Below, piece by piece: positions 35,763-47,169 of a stretch of DNA of 64,000 nt (its first letter is position 1; each line of letters opens with the position of its first letter). Where the stretch lies: NCBI GenBank assembly GCA_028673005.1, contig CM054117.1, positions 33,638,561 through 33,702,560 of the forward strand, in the 5' to 3' direction. The notes beneath the pieces are model-generated. The model saw nothing but the letters and a program-made list of their open reading frames with translations. It did no database searches and was not told the DNA's origin. The DNA comes from Tanypteryx hageni. Lineage: Eukaryota; Arthropoda; Insecta; Odonata; Petaluridae. The translations under genes and the position numbers were made by a program.

Positions 35763-38700
35763 GAAGTATTTTTTTCAGCCAAACTAAATTGCCTGGCAAC
35801 TACTAAAATCCAGCGAATCGTCCATCCTAAAGGAAATCGCGAATTTTTCGAGGATTCAAAACTTATGCCACTTATGAACTTATGCACGTCATTCATGAAC
35901 TGCGTGACGTGCGTCATAAACCAAAAGGCATTCATACATTTTAATGAAAGAGGCGAATTTCTTGTTTTTAATAAAACTCATCTGAATTCTGTATGAAACT
36001 TATAACATCGACAGATGGATTGAAAAACGCACCGTGTCGAAGGGGCGCACTTGATCACGGTCACATATTCTGCGTCCGTTTCTCCCTCTGACTTCGTCGA
36101 TACAATGAATGAATTAATGGGGAAAACGTTTCTTTTCGCGCCATTGTTAAAACGCTCTCTGTGCGGCGATGACGCAACCCCATTGTTCCCTGACCGCAGC
36201 GCCTTGTCTTTTATTTTTGATTTGATGAAAAATTGTCACACGAGATCGATGCTCATTTATGTATGCCGTAATATAATATATCAAGGAAGGAGGCGGTATT
36301 GGCATTATATATATATATATATATATATATATCCATACACATACCACGTACGATTATTATTCAAGTCTTGGAAAATGATGCAATGAAGAAGGGCTTTCCG
36401 CAGTACAGCTCATGAACCCGGTCCCGCGACATCAAGAATAATAATGAGCTCGCCCTCTTGAGGGCCAAGAGCGAATCCAGCCATAGAAAACAAAAGATAT
36501 ATGATATATGTAGGAACACATGACCCTAAGGCCAGTATTTATTTTAAAAGGCGGCTGCGTCTTTGTGTTGAGCCAATGGTCGTAAACATCTATGATCTAT
36601 TGATGCCTTCTACGTGTTGTATGAGGTGAATTTTTTCCTTTATCCTTTAAACTAAAAAAATCAAACTTGCCGCGTAATAATAGCGTATCAAGGATGTAGA
36701 AATCGGGAATATTACAGTCGCCGAAACTTGTGTGCAGATCCGTCACTGGTTTAAATTGCCAGGGTTCTTTTTTTCTCAACTTTTAATGAAGCCCCTTTTC
36801 TTAACGGTGACTCACTTTAATGCCATCGTCCTTTGATGGCGCATCAATGCAAGTCCCGCACTTAATTCACGAAAGGATAATTTAACCCTAATTTTATAAA
36901 CGTGGGTACAAACTAGGCCAGTGTGTTTGGATTCGTTTTCGGCATCGAAGAAGATGAAGTGGTATTACACCCACAAGAAAAGGCCACGACTGGGCGAAGG
37001 ATGTTTTGGATACGCCCCAAAGAAAATGAAAAGCGATCGAAAGCAAAAGTCAAGCCGGAGACTTGTCAGAAGTAATAATAAAATATGCAGACATACCGCG
37101 GATACGTACAGGACGAAAATCGAACGAAGCGACCCACTAGGAAGGGACCAAACAAAACCGACACGTCACTCATAGAAAATAAAAACTTCGTTTAACAAAC
37201 GGTTAGCCGGATACCAAAGAGAGATATCGCCACATCGAGCGAGAGAAAACGTTTCGGCCACACTCGCATCCGTATTAGCTCGACGGGACGCTATAGAGAT
37301 GAAGAGAGACAGCGAACGCTCTGAGCGACTAAACGGACGCTGGATCTTTCCTTCCCTTTTTCGTGGCTTATTTTAGCGTATCCAAAGAGAGAGCGAGAGA
37401 GAGAGAATGTCCGAGATAAGCCGCACTTCGCTCGAAAACATATCGTGGCCGCTTACAATAAATAACGAAAAACGAATTAAAAAAATACTAGCAAAAAAAA
37501 TGAATTAAAACCTCACGAGCACGGAGCTGAAATAATGAAAAAAAGGAAACCGCAGTATACAGAAGTCGTTTGAAAATAACCCTCTCCGAAAGAGCAACTG
37601 TCCCTTTCAATTCACTCCGATAGGAAAGTCTCTCTCTCTCTTTCGTTCTTATCAAGTTCAATTTCCTTCTCGGTCTCCTTTTTCTCTTACTCTGTTCTCT
37701 CTCTCTCTCTCCGTCTCTCCCTTTCCTTCTGTTTATCTGTCTCTCTCTCTCTCTCGGACGTTTCATTCAAGGCAAATTGATTCTGCACGTCAGGAGCGCT
37801 GATACCCGAGTGGAAGACATAATGATATCCCACGACGGACAGCGATTCACCCTCTGGACGCTCGCTTCAATTTGCGGAGTAAAGCAACGCGGATTTTTTT
37901 GTTTCTCCTTTCCTTCCCCTCCTTTTCCCGACCCCTCCTCCTCCCTCTCCTCTTTAGGCGAGGCGTCCAGATAAACAAAAAGAAAACTTTCCCCGTTCGC
38001 CTATTACCATATTTAATTCCACCTTCCTTTTCGACCGTTTTTCAATTTTTTTCCGACAACTCCATCAATCTTCTCCCTCTATCTTCTCCTCGCGTCGATT
38101 TTGCTTAACTACTCTCTCTCTCAGGTCTTTCTTCGCTTCGATCTCCGTATATTTCATTCCCAGATCTTCAACCAGACTATATTATTTTTATTTATTTATT
38201 TTTTATTTCGCCCCCGATCTTTCTCCGATATCTCCCTCGCGAAATGTTATTTTTTTGCGCGCCCTTTTATAATTCCGATATCTGTTGATGCCTCCCGAAG
38301 CTGCTCTGAATGCCACCGCCGATCAAACCCTTCTCCTTCCCATCGTAACGTTTCTCTACCCGTTCAGAAGGGAGGATGATATGTGGGGGGCGAGGGGGGT
38401 GGGAGAGGGAAATGAAGGGTACGGGGGGAGGAGGGGGAGGAAAGAGGAGCGAATGGAGTGGTAAAAAGGCGACTCAATACTAGGTTCTTTTTATGCCCCG
38501 AGGAAGTTAAAAAGAGGGAAATAGAAGAAAAAGTGACAGAGCCGATACTCAATCAACGCCCGATCGATGCATTGGTTAGTATTGCATTTCGCGTCTGTTA
38601 GGATATGAGAGAGGGAGAGAGAGAGAGAGAGACGGTGAGGAGGGGAGGGAGGAGGTAGGGGAGAAGAAGGGGAAGGGAGAATCCCTCCACACCCAAACCT

Positions 38701-39408
38701 TCTCCCTCTTTTTTTTGGACTAAAGTCGCCATTCCGAATTGAACTCCCAAAAGGATCAGTTTCCGTAGTCGGGAATCAATTTGTCGGCCAAAAAAAAGAG
38801 AGATGGCGAGAAGTTGACCTCTTACGACCTTCATGCTGTGCCTGTTACCAGTGCGGAAATAAAAAAACCATCCACTCCCTTCTCCCTCCCCTCTTTTCTT
38901 CCATTTCTCCCTCTCGCTCTGTATGTACGTGTGTACCTATGTGTGTTTTTGCGCGAGGAATAATCTGCTCCGAGAATTTTTTTTCTTCGCGTCCCCCAAA
39001 ACGATGATTGAAACAGGATTGGGCGCGTCGTTCTGTTATTATTTTAGTTTTTTTATCCGATAAAATTTGAGTAGCGCGATCCGTCATTCGGATTCAGAGT
39101 GGTTTTTGGCGTTTCGGTAACAGATGTCGCTCCGAGAAGGAGAGAATTAATCGAGCCGTAAATTAATTATCGCCTCAGTTTTGTTTTTCGCCAAAGGAAT
39201 TGAGTTGCGCAACCTATCTGCCGCTTTTTCGAACCAGAAGATATGTAATCTGATTCCGCGAACAAAGTTTTTGGAAAAAAATGATTGCTTCATCTTTTCG
39301 TCGGATTCTCCCGCTTAGCGTTTTAATGCGGCAAGTGATTAGTATGTGATCCATCCTGGCAGATTATAGGTATTATTTAATTCGGAAGGTAGATTTTTTT
39401 TGCAATTT
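35763..39408. other. Unique DNA with microsatellite and low-complexity patches
   Basis: Includes a (TA)n run at 36305-36332, CT-rich blocks at 37630-37755 and 37900-38110, and GA-rich blocks at 38375-38460 and 38610-38680. No gene, RNA gene or transposon end is recognised. Confidence 0.4.
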
Positions 39409-39612
39409 TTAACTGACCAGTTATTCATTGCACTACCTTGCGCGTAGGCCAGAAGGAATCAGCAGGTCGTAAAAAAATATATTCCGAGTTTTTTTTAATA
39501 GGAACAGGTAGGTATAATACTTTTCTTCCTGAACTTTTTGAAACTGGCCAGCTATTCATTGCACTACCTCTTAGATAGGCGCGTAGGCAAGAGGGAATCA
39601 GCAGGTAGTTAA
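39409..39612. repeat. Direct duplication, two ~60-70 bp copies
   Basis: The segment ttattcattgcactacct, then gcgcgtaggc and gaatcagcaggt, ending in a poly-A run, occurs at about 39409-39470 and again at about 39540-39612. Small indels separate the copies, and the second has an extra cttagatag. The shared A-rich ends suggest either a tandem duplication or two tails of a retroposon. Confidence 0.7.
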
Positions 39613-41185
39613 AAAAAACATTATATTCACTAAATTTAATGATAACCCGTTTTTATTAGTGGTCGCAACTCCTAAAATGTATGCTGCGAGTGTAATTACA
39701 GAGTTTGATGACTCGACAGTTTTCGATACATCATACTTTCCGTCATTTGCGGATAAATTATTTTTTTACTAATTACATATACCTAAATATCGTTAATATG
39801 ATGGCAAATCCTTCAGAATAAAATACAGATTTATGAAGCCGAATATGGAAAGAAAATCTAGCCAAAAAATGCAATAACTTTCATTATCTTCAGGTGAAGT
39901 AGTTTTTAGGCTTGATACATAAAAACCATAAAAGATTACTGAAACATAGTTATTTTCGGATCCAATCATTCAGAATCAAATCTAAGTAATAAGCGTATAA
40001 ATAACGACTCGTGAATATGTTTTTGGACTAGAATAGGAGGCGTGATGATATTATTCACCCCAGATAGTCCCTGTCAACGAGGATTAATAGAACGCGCTTC
40101 TTTATGGGAAGACTTTTCAAAACCGTTTTGCCGTAAAGTGACGATCATCAAGTCGGATACCGCCGCGGCATTCTTGTTTAGCTCATTGTCGAACATAAAA
40201 CTCGCATCTGACAAGTGGGTACTACACCATGCAATTACTATTTTTTTCTCCCCCCCCCCTCCTCCCTCCCCCCCCCTCCCCTCCCTGCTCCCCCCCTCCC
40301 CATAGCCTCTCGCGAGAGATAGGAATTTAATTATTGCCTTAACCGCTTGATTGCACGCGCGGCCGCATACTAAAAATAAAAAAAACTAGGACCGCATAGG
40401 GTTTGCAACGTAGGTACGCGCGTACGACCGCAGGCAACCACGGGGTATGACTCGGCCATTAAAACCCATCACCTGTTGTTTCTATTGCGCGGGGAACTTA
40501 AGTCTGGATGCGAGTGGGTGTGAAAGGCGGCTAGGGCGGGAATAAAGAAGAGAGAGAAAGAGAGAGAGAGGGATGAGAGAGAGAGAGAGAGAGATAGTAA
40601 GAAAGAGTTCTGAGAAGGTGGGCGGTGGAGAAGAGATAGCGAGAGCGAAGAGGATTTACGGGAGGAAAATGTTGGAAGAAAAATATGGAGGAGCGAGGAA
40701 AAGTGACAGAGATGAAGAGGAGAGTGGGGAGTGATAAAGTTATATGAAAAAAGATTGGGAAAAGGGGGAGAGGGGATGAAAGAGGGGAAGGGAAACGCAG
40801 GGAGAGGGAAGGGTCAAAGCAGTAAAGGAGGTTGCAACATGAAAAGGGAAACATATGCAGGGGGGGGGGGGGGGAGATACAGAGCAAGGAAGGATGGCGA
40901 CGTGAAAATGTTGAATTAATGGAAAATACAGGTTTCCGTATTTATGCGAAGAAGATAAGTTCGTGAAAAGTTCTACGGCTACCGAAATCAGGTATTTCTC
41001 ATCCCAGTTTTTCCAGACAAATTTTATACAGTAGTCCTCGCGCAAAGCGGGGGTTCAAGTTCCTGCTTAAGGCCGCGCTGTACGAGTTTATTACCTTGTG
41101 AGTAAAATCTCGAGTCTTTGTAGGCTATGAGCTTTCTCATGTAACGTAGTATAAGTAAAATTTAATGAATGTTGTGTAAATAATT
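39613..41185. other. Unique DNA and homopolymer-rich patches
   Basis: A nearly pure C/T run lies at about 40240-40305, GA-rich repeats at 40545-40860 and a G run at 40861-40874. The stretch cagtagtcctcgcgc at 41032 looks like a pogo-type left end without a partner. No gene is seen. Confidence 0.45.
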
Positions 41186-41622
41186 CAGTGACGTAGCGTA
41201 CTAACAGCGAAGGGGTGCAATGAACCGGGTCTTCAGTCAAGGGGGCCCTAAAACAAAAGCATTTCAATAAAAATATTTGTGTCCTGTCATATTACATTTT
41301 GACTCGCTATTTTCTGTAAATTATTTTTATTAATTCTGACTCGTAGGTCGAAGTCTCCCCGGCATCGCAATTTTTCTTTTTGTCGGTAGAGCGCGTGTAA
41401 TTGTTTTCAATTATCGCACTGTATCCGGCGAGATTCGTCAAAATAATTGAAAATTATGTGCTACCACCGTATCATATTGAGAACTGCACAATCTTGCTCT
41501 TATCGATGGGTATTAAGTTGGCTTCTCGTGGAAACGTTGATATTTTTTAAATAAAAGGTAATTACAAGACGGACCAAAAAGGAATTTACACTGGAGCTCC
41601 CAAAAATTTTGCTACACCACTG
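41186..41622. mobile_element. Non-autonomous TIR element, hAT-like
   Basis: It starts cagtgacgtagcg and ends, in reverse, cagtggtgtagc. Flanks aaataatt and aaataagc agree at 6 of 8 bases. The 437-bp interior is non-coding. The termini resemble the small element at 54100-54257 and the possible end at 1180. Confidence 0.65.
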
Positions 41623-41691
41623 AAATAAGCGTCACTTTTATTTAACCGCTTATAATGAAATCAAGGCGGAGAAACCCGCGTTGGACAATAA

Positions 41692-41880
41692 GAGCTGGCG
41701 ACCTTGGTACAGGGGTCGTTAGCGTGTTTAGATCCCAGTGCAAGGGTAATCGGGTTCGAATCCTGCTGAGGGCATCGTCGCGTGTTTTAGGGTTTTTATC
41801 GTTGCTGCGCTCATTGTAAAACGCCGTAACGTGTCTTTAATGACTTAGTTAAAAATAAATACATTTATAAAAGTTTCTTG
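41692..41880 (+). repeat. tRNA-derived SINE
   Basis: The box A-like stretch (ggggtcgttagcgtg) is followed by gggttcgaatcctg, an exact match to the pol III box B consensus. An unrelated body and an A-rich end (gttaaaaataaataca) follow. The tRNA part does not fold as a canonical tRNA and lacks a terminal acceptor stem, so it is a SINE head rather than a tRNA gene. Confidence 0.7.
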
Positions 41881-42140
41881 CATGGGGGTAAGTGCATTGC
41901 CGCTATAACATCACCATCAGGTGCTCCACGACGCATTGTAATGTGGCATGGCGGTACTCGACGCGAGATAAAGGAAACTTCGATATAGCGAAATATCGAT
42001 TGCTTTTTAGGCTAATTCACATACGTTGCGAATTACAGAGATTACCCACATGAAGTACCTCCATTTCTCCACGTGATGGAAAAATTGAGCGAAGATGTGC
42101 GACGAGGAGAACGTTAGTAGATAAAGGAAGAAGGAGAATA

Positions 42141-42561
42141 CAGACCGTTCCCGACTTACGATGTTTCGACTTACGATAAACCTTGACTTACGACATTAAG
42201 ACCTCTAAATCGACTTCCGATATCGTACCCCAGACATGGAATTTTCACTTTCTTTCAATTAAAGTTGCAAGGACATGTAAGGCTTCAGGAAGAAGATTTA
42301 AGGTAATTTAGCTTTGTAGGTATTAATTTATTCATTGTTTTAAGTCCTAAAATGTTTATTATAAAATATCTAACACTCATTGGTTCTTAAGCCATTCATT
42401 TATAGCCTAAATAAGGCTTGGTACATATTTTTTCAAGGTCCTGGAACGTATCTCAATTTCTAAAATTTGTCTATGCGAAATTGATGCTCGACTTACGACA
42501 ATTCGAGTTACAATGCGATTTTCAGGAACGCTTTATAGAGTCGTAAGTCGGGAGCGGTCTG
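42141..42561. mobile_element. Tigger/pogo-type MITE, 421 bp
   Basis: Terminal inverted repeats cagaccgttcccgacttacg and, in reverse, cagaccgctcccgacttacg differ at one base. The left flank is TA and the right flank TG, fitting a decayed TA duplication. Repeated cgacttacga blocks lie inside both ends. No transposase. Confidence 0.82.
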
Positions 42562-43458
42562 TGGATGAAAAGGAGAGGAAGTGTGGAGGAGGACGAGATG
42601 TCAAGAAAAACGAGAAGGAAGATGGATGATGGTGGGATGGAGAATAGAAAGAAAGAGAGAGAGAGAGGGAAGGAGGAGGGAGCGACCCTACGCATGACCT
42701 TCAATATAGGAACACTGCGGGATGAATGAGATCATGCGAGATGCGATGGCCGTCATGCGTGTTTGTGTGTGTTACGACCAGAACGGCGGCGACGGGGTGA
42801 AAACTGGCGGCGCCTAACCCACACCCATTTTTTGTCCCCACCTACTTTCCCCCATCCACTCCCTCTTTCACTCTATATAGCTTCTCGCTTCAGCTGCCCC
42901 TCCCACCACCCCCTCCCCCAACCTTCCACCTCATGTCATGGCCCGTTCGTTTCCGCCTTCTCCTGGCGGTGTGTCCTGTCTCTTGTTTCTCCCGCCCCCC
43001 ATTCCCAAAAAACCTTTCACCCCCTCCTCCCACCAACCTCTCCAAAAACCATTCCCGAACCAATTCCCGGCTCGTATCATGTCGTATATTATTTTTGTGG
43101 CTTAGTCATGTCGCTCTATAAACTCTTGGATGGATTTTCTCCGTTGTCTTAACGTGGCGTTTTGAGGTTTTTTGGGGACGGGAAAGGCTACGGGTTTGTC
43201 AGACCGTTCCCCTTCCGCCCAACTCCCTCTTTCGCACGCGGAAAAAGACACAGCGTTTTCGTTTTTGGAGCAAGTCGTTGTTTATTTCTGGTTGGTAATA
43301 AAAGAAAAATTTCTTGGCTTGTAAATTTCGGAATCTGTGTTGCAGGAATCAAGCGTACAGCGATATAGCGCCCCCCCCCCCCCACACCCTATATAGTGTG
43401 ACCTCGCATACCGCCCGTGAATCGTTGTGAACAAAACTTCCACCTCATGGATACATTG
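42562..43458. other. Purine- and pyrimidine-rich DNA, no gene seen
   Basis: GA-rich at 42570-42680, CT/CA-rich at 42830-43060, and a C run at 43371-43383. No supported gene. Confidence 0.4.
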
Positions 43459-43466
43459 AGCTAGCA

Positions 43467-43583
43467 CAGGATTTCCCAAACTGTTTGAAGTCACGGAACC
43501 CTAGAACTCTTATTATTCAATGGAACCTCGTGAAGCTTTCGCGGAGCCCAAGGGTTTCGCGGAGCGCAGTTTGGGAAACCCTG
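43467..43583. mobile_element. Very short hAT MITE, 117 bp
   Basis: The termini are caggatttcccaaactg and, in reverse, cagggtttcccaaactg. Flanks agctagca (43459-43466) and atctagca (43584-43591) agree at 7 of 8 bases. The whole unit is close to a foldback of its ends. Confidence 0.88.
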
Positions 43584-43589
43584 ATCTAG

Positions 43590-43968
43590 CATATACCTCG
43601 ATTTAGCGCCAACCCCGCATCAGCGCCAATGTCAGTTTATTTGTGTGCATTTCTGGCTAATCAATCTCTTGGATTATTATAGCCATAACTCCTTACACAC
43701 CAGATACACTCGCAAGGGAAGAGGGAAACCCGATGCCGGGATTAGCACCTAAGGCTTTATGTCCCTTCCGAAGGATGGAGCGCCGACTTGCGCCGTCTCC
43801 TAAAACCACACAATTAGAGGGCGGGATGATCCCGAGTTAAAAATCCGAACTCTGCCGGATTCGAACCTGGGACCAGCTGCGTGGATGACCAACGCTCTAA
43901 TCACTCTGCCACCGTCGCCAATGTCAGTGGTGGACATACAGTGGCGCTAAAACGGGGTCTCAATGTAT
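43590..43968. mobile_element. Short pogo-like MITE split by a SINE
   Basis: The inner repeats cctcgatttagcgcca (43596-43611) and, in reverse, ccccgttttagcgcca (43942-43957) match at 14 of 16 positions. The style resembles Tigger/pogo ends. Without the SINE insertion it would be under 100 bp. The outer boundaries are approximate. Confidence 0.6.
43637..43915 (-). repeat. tRNA-derived SINE with 13-bp target duplication
   Basis: Read on the minus strand from 43915: ggtggcagagtgattagagc (box A) and ggttcgaatcc (exact box B), followed by a body containing ccttcggaagggacataaag. Exact direct repeats cgccaatgtcagt lie at 43624-43636 and 43916-43928. It landed inside the pogo-like MITE at 43590-43968, so it is younger. 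Confidence 0.88.
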
Positions 43969-45223
43969 ATCATTTGTAAGTTTTTTTGCCATCTCCGGCT
44001 ACTAAGGAGCAACAAATTGTGTCATTCTTTTTCAATGCTAACGTGGAAGACATCTCCATTATTTTACATTATTTACGCTAATGCTAAAATTTGTAGGAAA
44101 GAGTTTCATCGACTCTTGCGTTCATTAAATTTGTGACGTCACTATGCAGAGAAACCATTCCCAGTCAACCAAAACGTTAATTGCCCTTGGAGGATATCTG
44201 ATTTGCTTCCGTTTCGTTTATTTATTTTTCGGATTTACCGTGAGCGCATATTTTTTCCTCCTGTGGTGGTTTCCGAACGGGTAATTTTCGAGATAAGCCC
44301 TTTCCTTTAGTCTGAAAATCGATTTCACTCCCCTCCCATGTTATAACCCACAAAAAAGGTATCAAGGCAGCTTTCCGTTGGTATGAAATCATTTTGGCGA
44401 AGGATCATATCGGTTAATAGAAAGATAACATCAAAGCTAGGAGAGACCTTTTATCAGACAAGAAAACACAAAAATACAACCTGCGAAAAAATTTCAAAAT
44501 TACAATTAAAATCGATTGAAGATGTGTCGCCTCCAGGAATCATGTCAGAAAATAGCATTCGTTTACGAAGAGAAACAGATTCATTCAGCTTTTATTGGGT
44601 TTTGTCGACTCTAGATTGTCTCTAAAGAAATTTTATTTTTTTATTTTATTCCATGTGTTAATTTTAACATGCAAAATTGTGGAGGGAAAATTTCAGTGGA
44701 ACATTTACCTATTTAAATTAAATCATTGCCTTAAAAACGCATTGCAACGGAAAAGGTGAAGTGCTACGGCCTTAGATTTTTCGCTTAAAATTATAACCTT
44801 AAAATTAAGTCATCCAACAAAGATGTTTCAGCAATGCCTGCGATTGTTGTTAGCACACAAGGGCGGATGCCGTAACTTTGCCGGAATATTTTTTCCAAAA
44901 GAAAAACTCGCAAAAAAACCATTGAAGAAGTCTTCTGAACCCTAAATTACGAAAAACACAGATATCGCTACGTTACAACCGCGACGACGCATACGAATAT
45001 GCAGTTGGGCGAAAAGAGAAAGTAAAAGCGGTTGGGCGTGGATGAAAGGATATTTACCTCTCTGCTCTTCTCGGTTCAACGAACAGACTATCGCCGCACC
45101 AACGCTACGGCTGATACTCTTACGGAGGCGAAATAGACTGTTAAAAACGAATTTATTCATCCCGCCTTCTTCCCTCTTCCCCATTCCGTTCTTTACGTCG
45201 AAATCCCATTCTCAGTATGTCGC
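43969..45223. other. Unique DNA, no gene seen
   Basis: AT-rich. The 80-codon frame at 44383-44625 has no recognisable domain. Nothing else is supported. Confidence 0.4.
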
Positions 45224-45320
45224 GCAGTTTTATAGCTATTTATTCTTTTAAGTTTCCCAAAAGGTGACGTTAGATTCATATACATACACACGCATATATT
45301 AGTGTATACGCGCAGATACA
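45224..45320 (+). repeat. Local duplication, copy 1
   Basis: The sequence gcagttttatagctattta continues through cttttaagtttcccaaaagg, tgacgttaga and a CA/TA-rich stretch ending in cacacac. It matches 45758-45870 closely, with small indels. Confidence 0.8.
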
Positions 45321-45757
45321 CACACGCTATGCATAGAGCGTAATTATCCAAGTGCAACGCGCCCCAGAATAAGACGCGTGCCCCATTTTCTTGTACCAAA
45401 TGCATACTTTAAAAAATCAGTAATCGAGTTGTCAACTGAAGTTGTTAAAATCGCATTATTGTTTACTTTAGTTGTCAAATAATTGCGTTGAAATACACTA
45501 TTGTTCATCCGTGGCCACTACACTTGGGCAGTTCTCTTCTGGCAGCACAAGAAACAATGCTTTATCAGTATAAAATAATAACAGTAGGAAATTTAGATGT
45601 TTACTGGAGTTTGATCTGCGTCCGCAATCTGTGGAAGAATATACGAATGTTGCTCCCGCTATCCAATAACATACTTCCGAAAAGCGAACAATTTTTCTTC
45701 ATGGGCATCGGAAGCCGCTGTGCGATCCACTGCTGGGGTTCTTACGATATATATTTT

Positions 45758-45860
45758 GCAGTTTTATAGTTCTAGCTATTTATTCTTTTACGTTGACACT
45801 TTCCCAAATGTGACGTTAGATACATATATATATATACACATATATTTGTATATATACGCA

Positions 45861-45870
<10 letters not shown>
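45758..45870 (+). repeat. Local duplication, copy 2
   Basis: Second copy of 45224-45320, about 535 bp downstream in the same orientation. Its CA/TA portion has expanded into a long microsatellite. Confidence 0.8.
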
Positions 45871-45946
<76 letters not shown>

Positions 45947-45980
45947 CACATATATACATATACATATATATACAGAGTCA
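45822..45980. repeat. Compound (TA)n(CA)n(TA)n microsatellite
   Basis: TA units, then about 15 CA units (45862-45892), then about 25 TA units with CA/TA interruptions. Confidence 0.96.
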
Positions 45981-47169
45981 CACGTGCAACAACCCTAAAT
46001 TTCTTTCTTCGAGTGACAAGATAGCAATTCATCTGTTGAGTCGTCATATCGTAATCTCTTCAGCTGTTGCTTCTTCCAGCGTGTTTTTTTATCCCAGTCA
46101 TCCTTCTTCTTCAAGTTGTATCCGCAGGAACGAATACGAAAGCAAACAAATTTTCTTCTTTAATGTAATCTCGGTTTTATCATCTTGCGGTATTATGTAA
46201 CGAACTTGTTTACGGTCTGCGCTCGTGAGTGTAAATACGCAATTCGTTTGCGGAAAGGAATAGGTTTAATAAAATTTTCAGAGCGGAGGCGAATGATGTT
46301 CTCATGGGTTTCGTTGCCTTTACTATTTAACTGCGCAGGAGGTAGTTGAGATATTTTTTACTAAGGAAAACTCCTCTGAGCACGACCAAGAAAGAAAACC
46401 TTGCAAAAAATTCTTCCTGCAAAACAAACTCCGGTTTCGTCGGAAAATAATAATAATCTCGTAGCTCTTAAAATCCTCAGGGAGACAGATCCACACGAGG
46501 AACAGAGACAGTCCATAAACAGTTTTATTATCGTGAAGACTCCAAGCAATTGCGAGGACAGACATCAATTTTATTATGATAAGGTCGCAAAAATTTTGAT
46601 ATTACTTGCCCTTTTCTCCTGCATGCCTTCCATCTCGCGCGCTATCTACATTTCCAACAAAGCACGCTTTAATGCAAGAGCGAGGATTTAATTTGGACGA
46701 TATAGTTTAATTTTGAGTTGGTCGGATCCTAAGTTAAACCTTTAGAGGGGGCCTTATGCAAACAATTTTCAAATATTTTAAAGAAATCTCTTATATGTTC
46801 AATTATTGGCCGGGAACAGATGGAAGAATCTGAGTCACCACGGAAAGATCTAATTTATCCAGGACATGACTTCCTCCATATAAAGTAATAAATATGACAG
46901 CAATAGTGCTTACAAGTTGCTCTCAACACAACATCGTCCTCAAGAATAACTATTGGCAATAACGCATGTAAATAAATTTTAAACGCTTTAAATGAATATC
47001 AAAATGAAAATTGCTTTGAATTACATTTCAATAAGCAATAAGAATTGTTATTTGTTGCTATGAATAACAAAATATTGATTACCGTTGGCAGCGTTGGCGT
47101 CGCTATCAACAATTCGAAAATTTTATCATAGCAGCGAAAAAGCTGCCATCTGGCGACATTCAATGCACT
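45981..47169. other. Unique DNA, no gene seen
   Basis: No recognisable coding, RNA or repeat feature. Confidence 0.4.

Noticed and set aside
41032..41060. Pogo-type terminus cagtagtcctcgcgc
   Set aside because: No right end found within a plausible distance.
41753..41765. Possible functional tRNA gene from a perfect box B
   Set aside because: No acceptor stem pairing or anticodon loop in the right places; followed by a SINE-like body and A-rich end.
43637..43915. Possible tRNA gene on the minus strand
   Set aside because: Both pol III boxes are good, but the body and 13-bp target duplication show it is a SINE.
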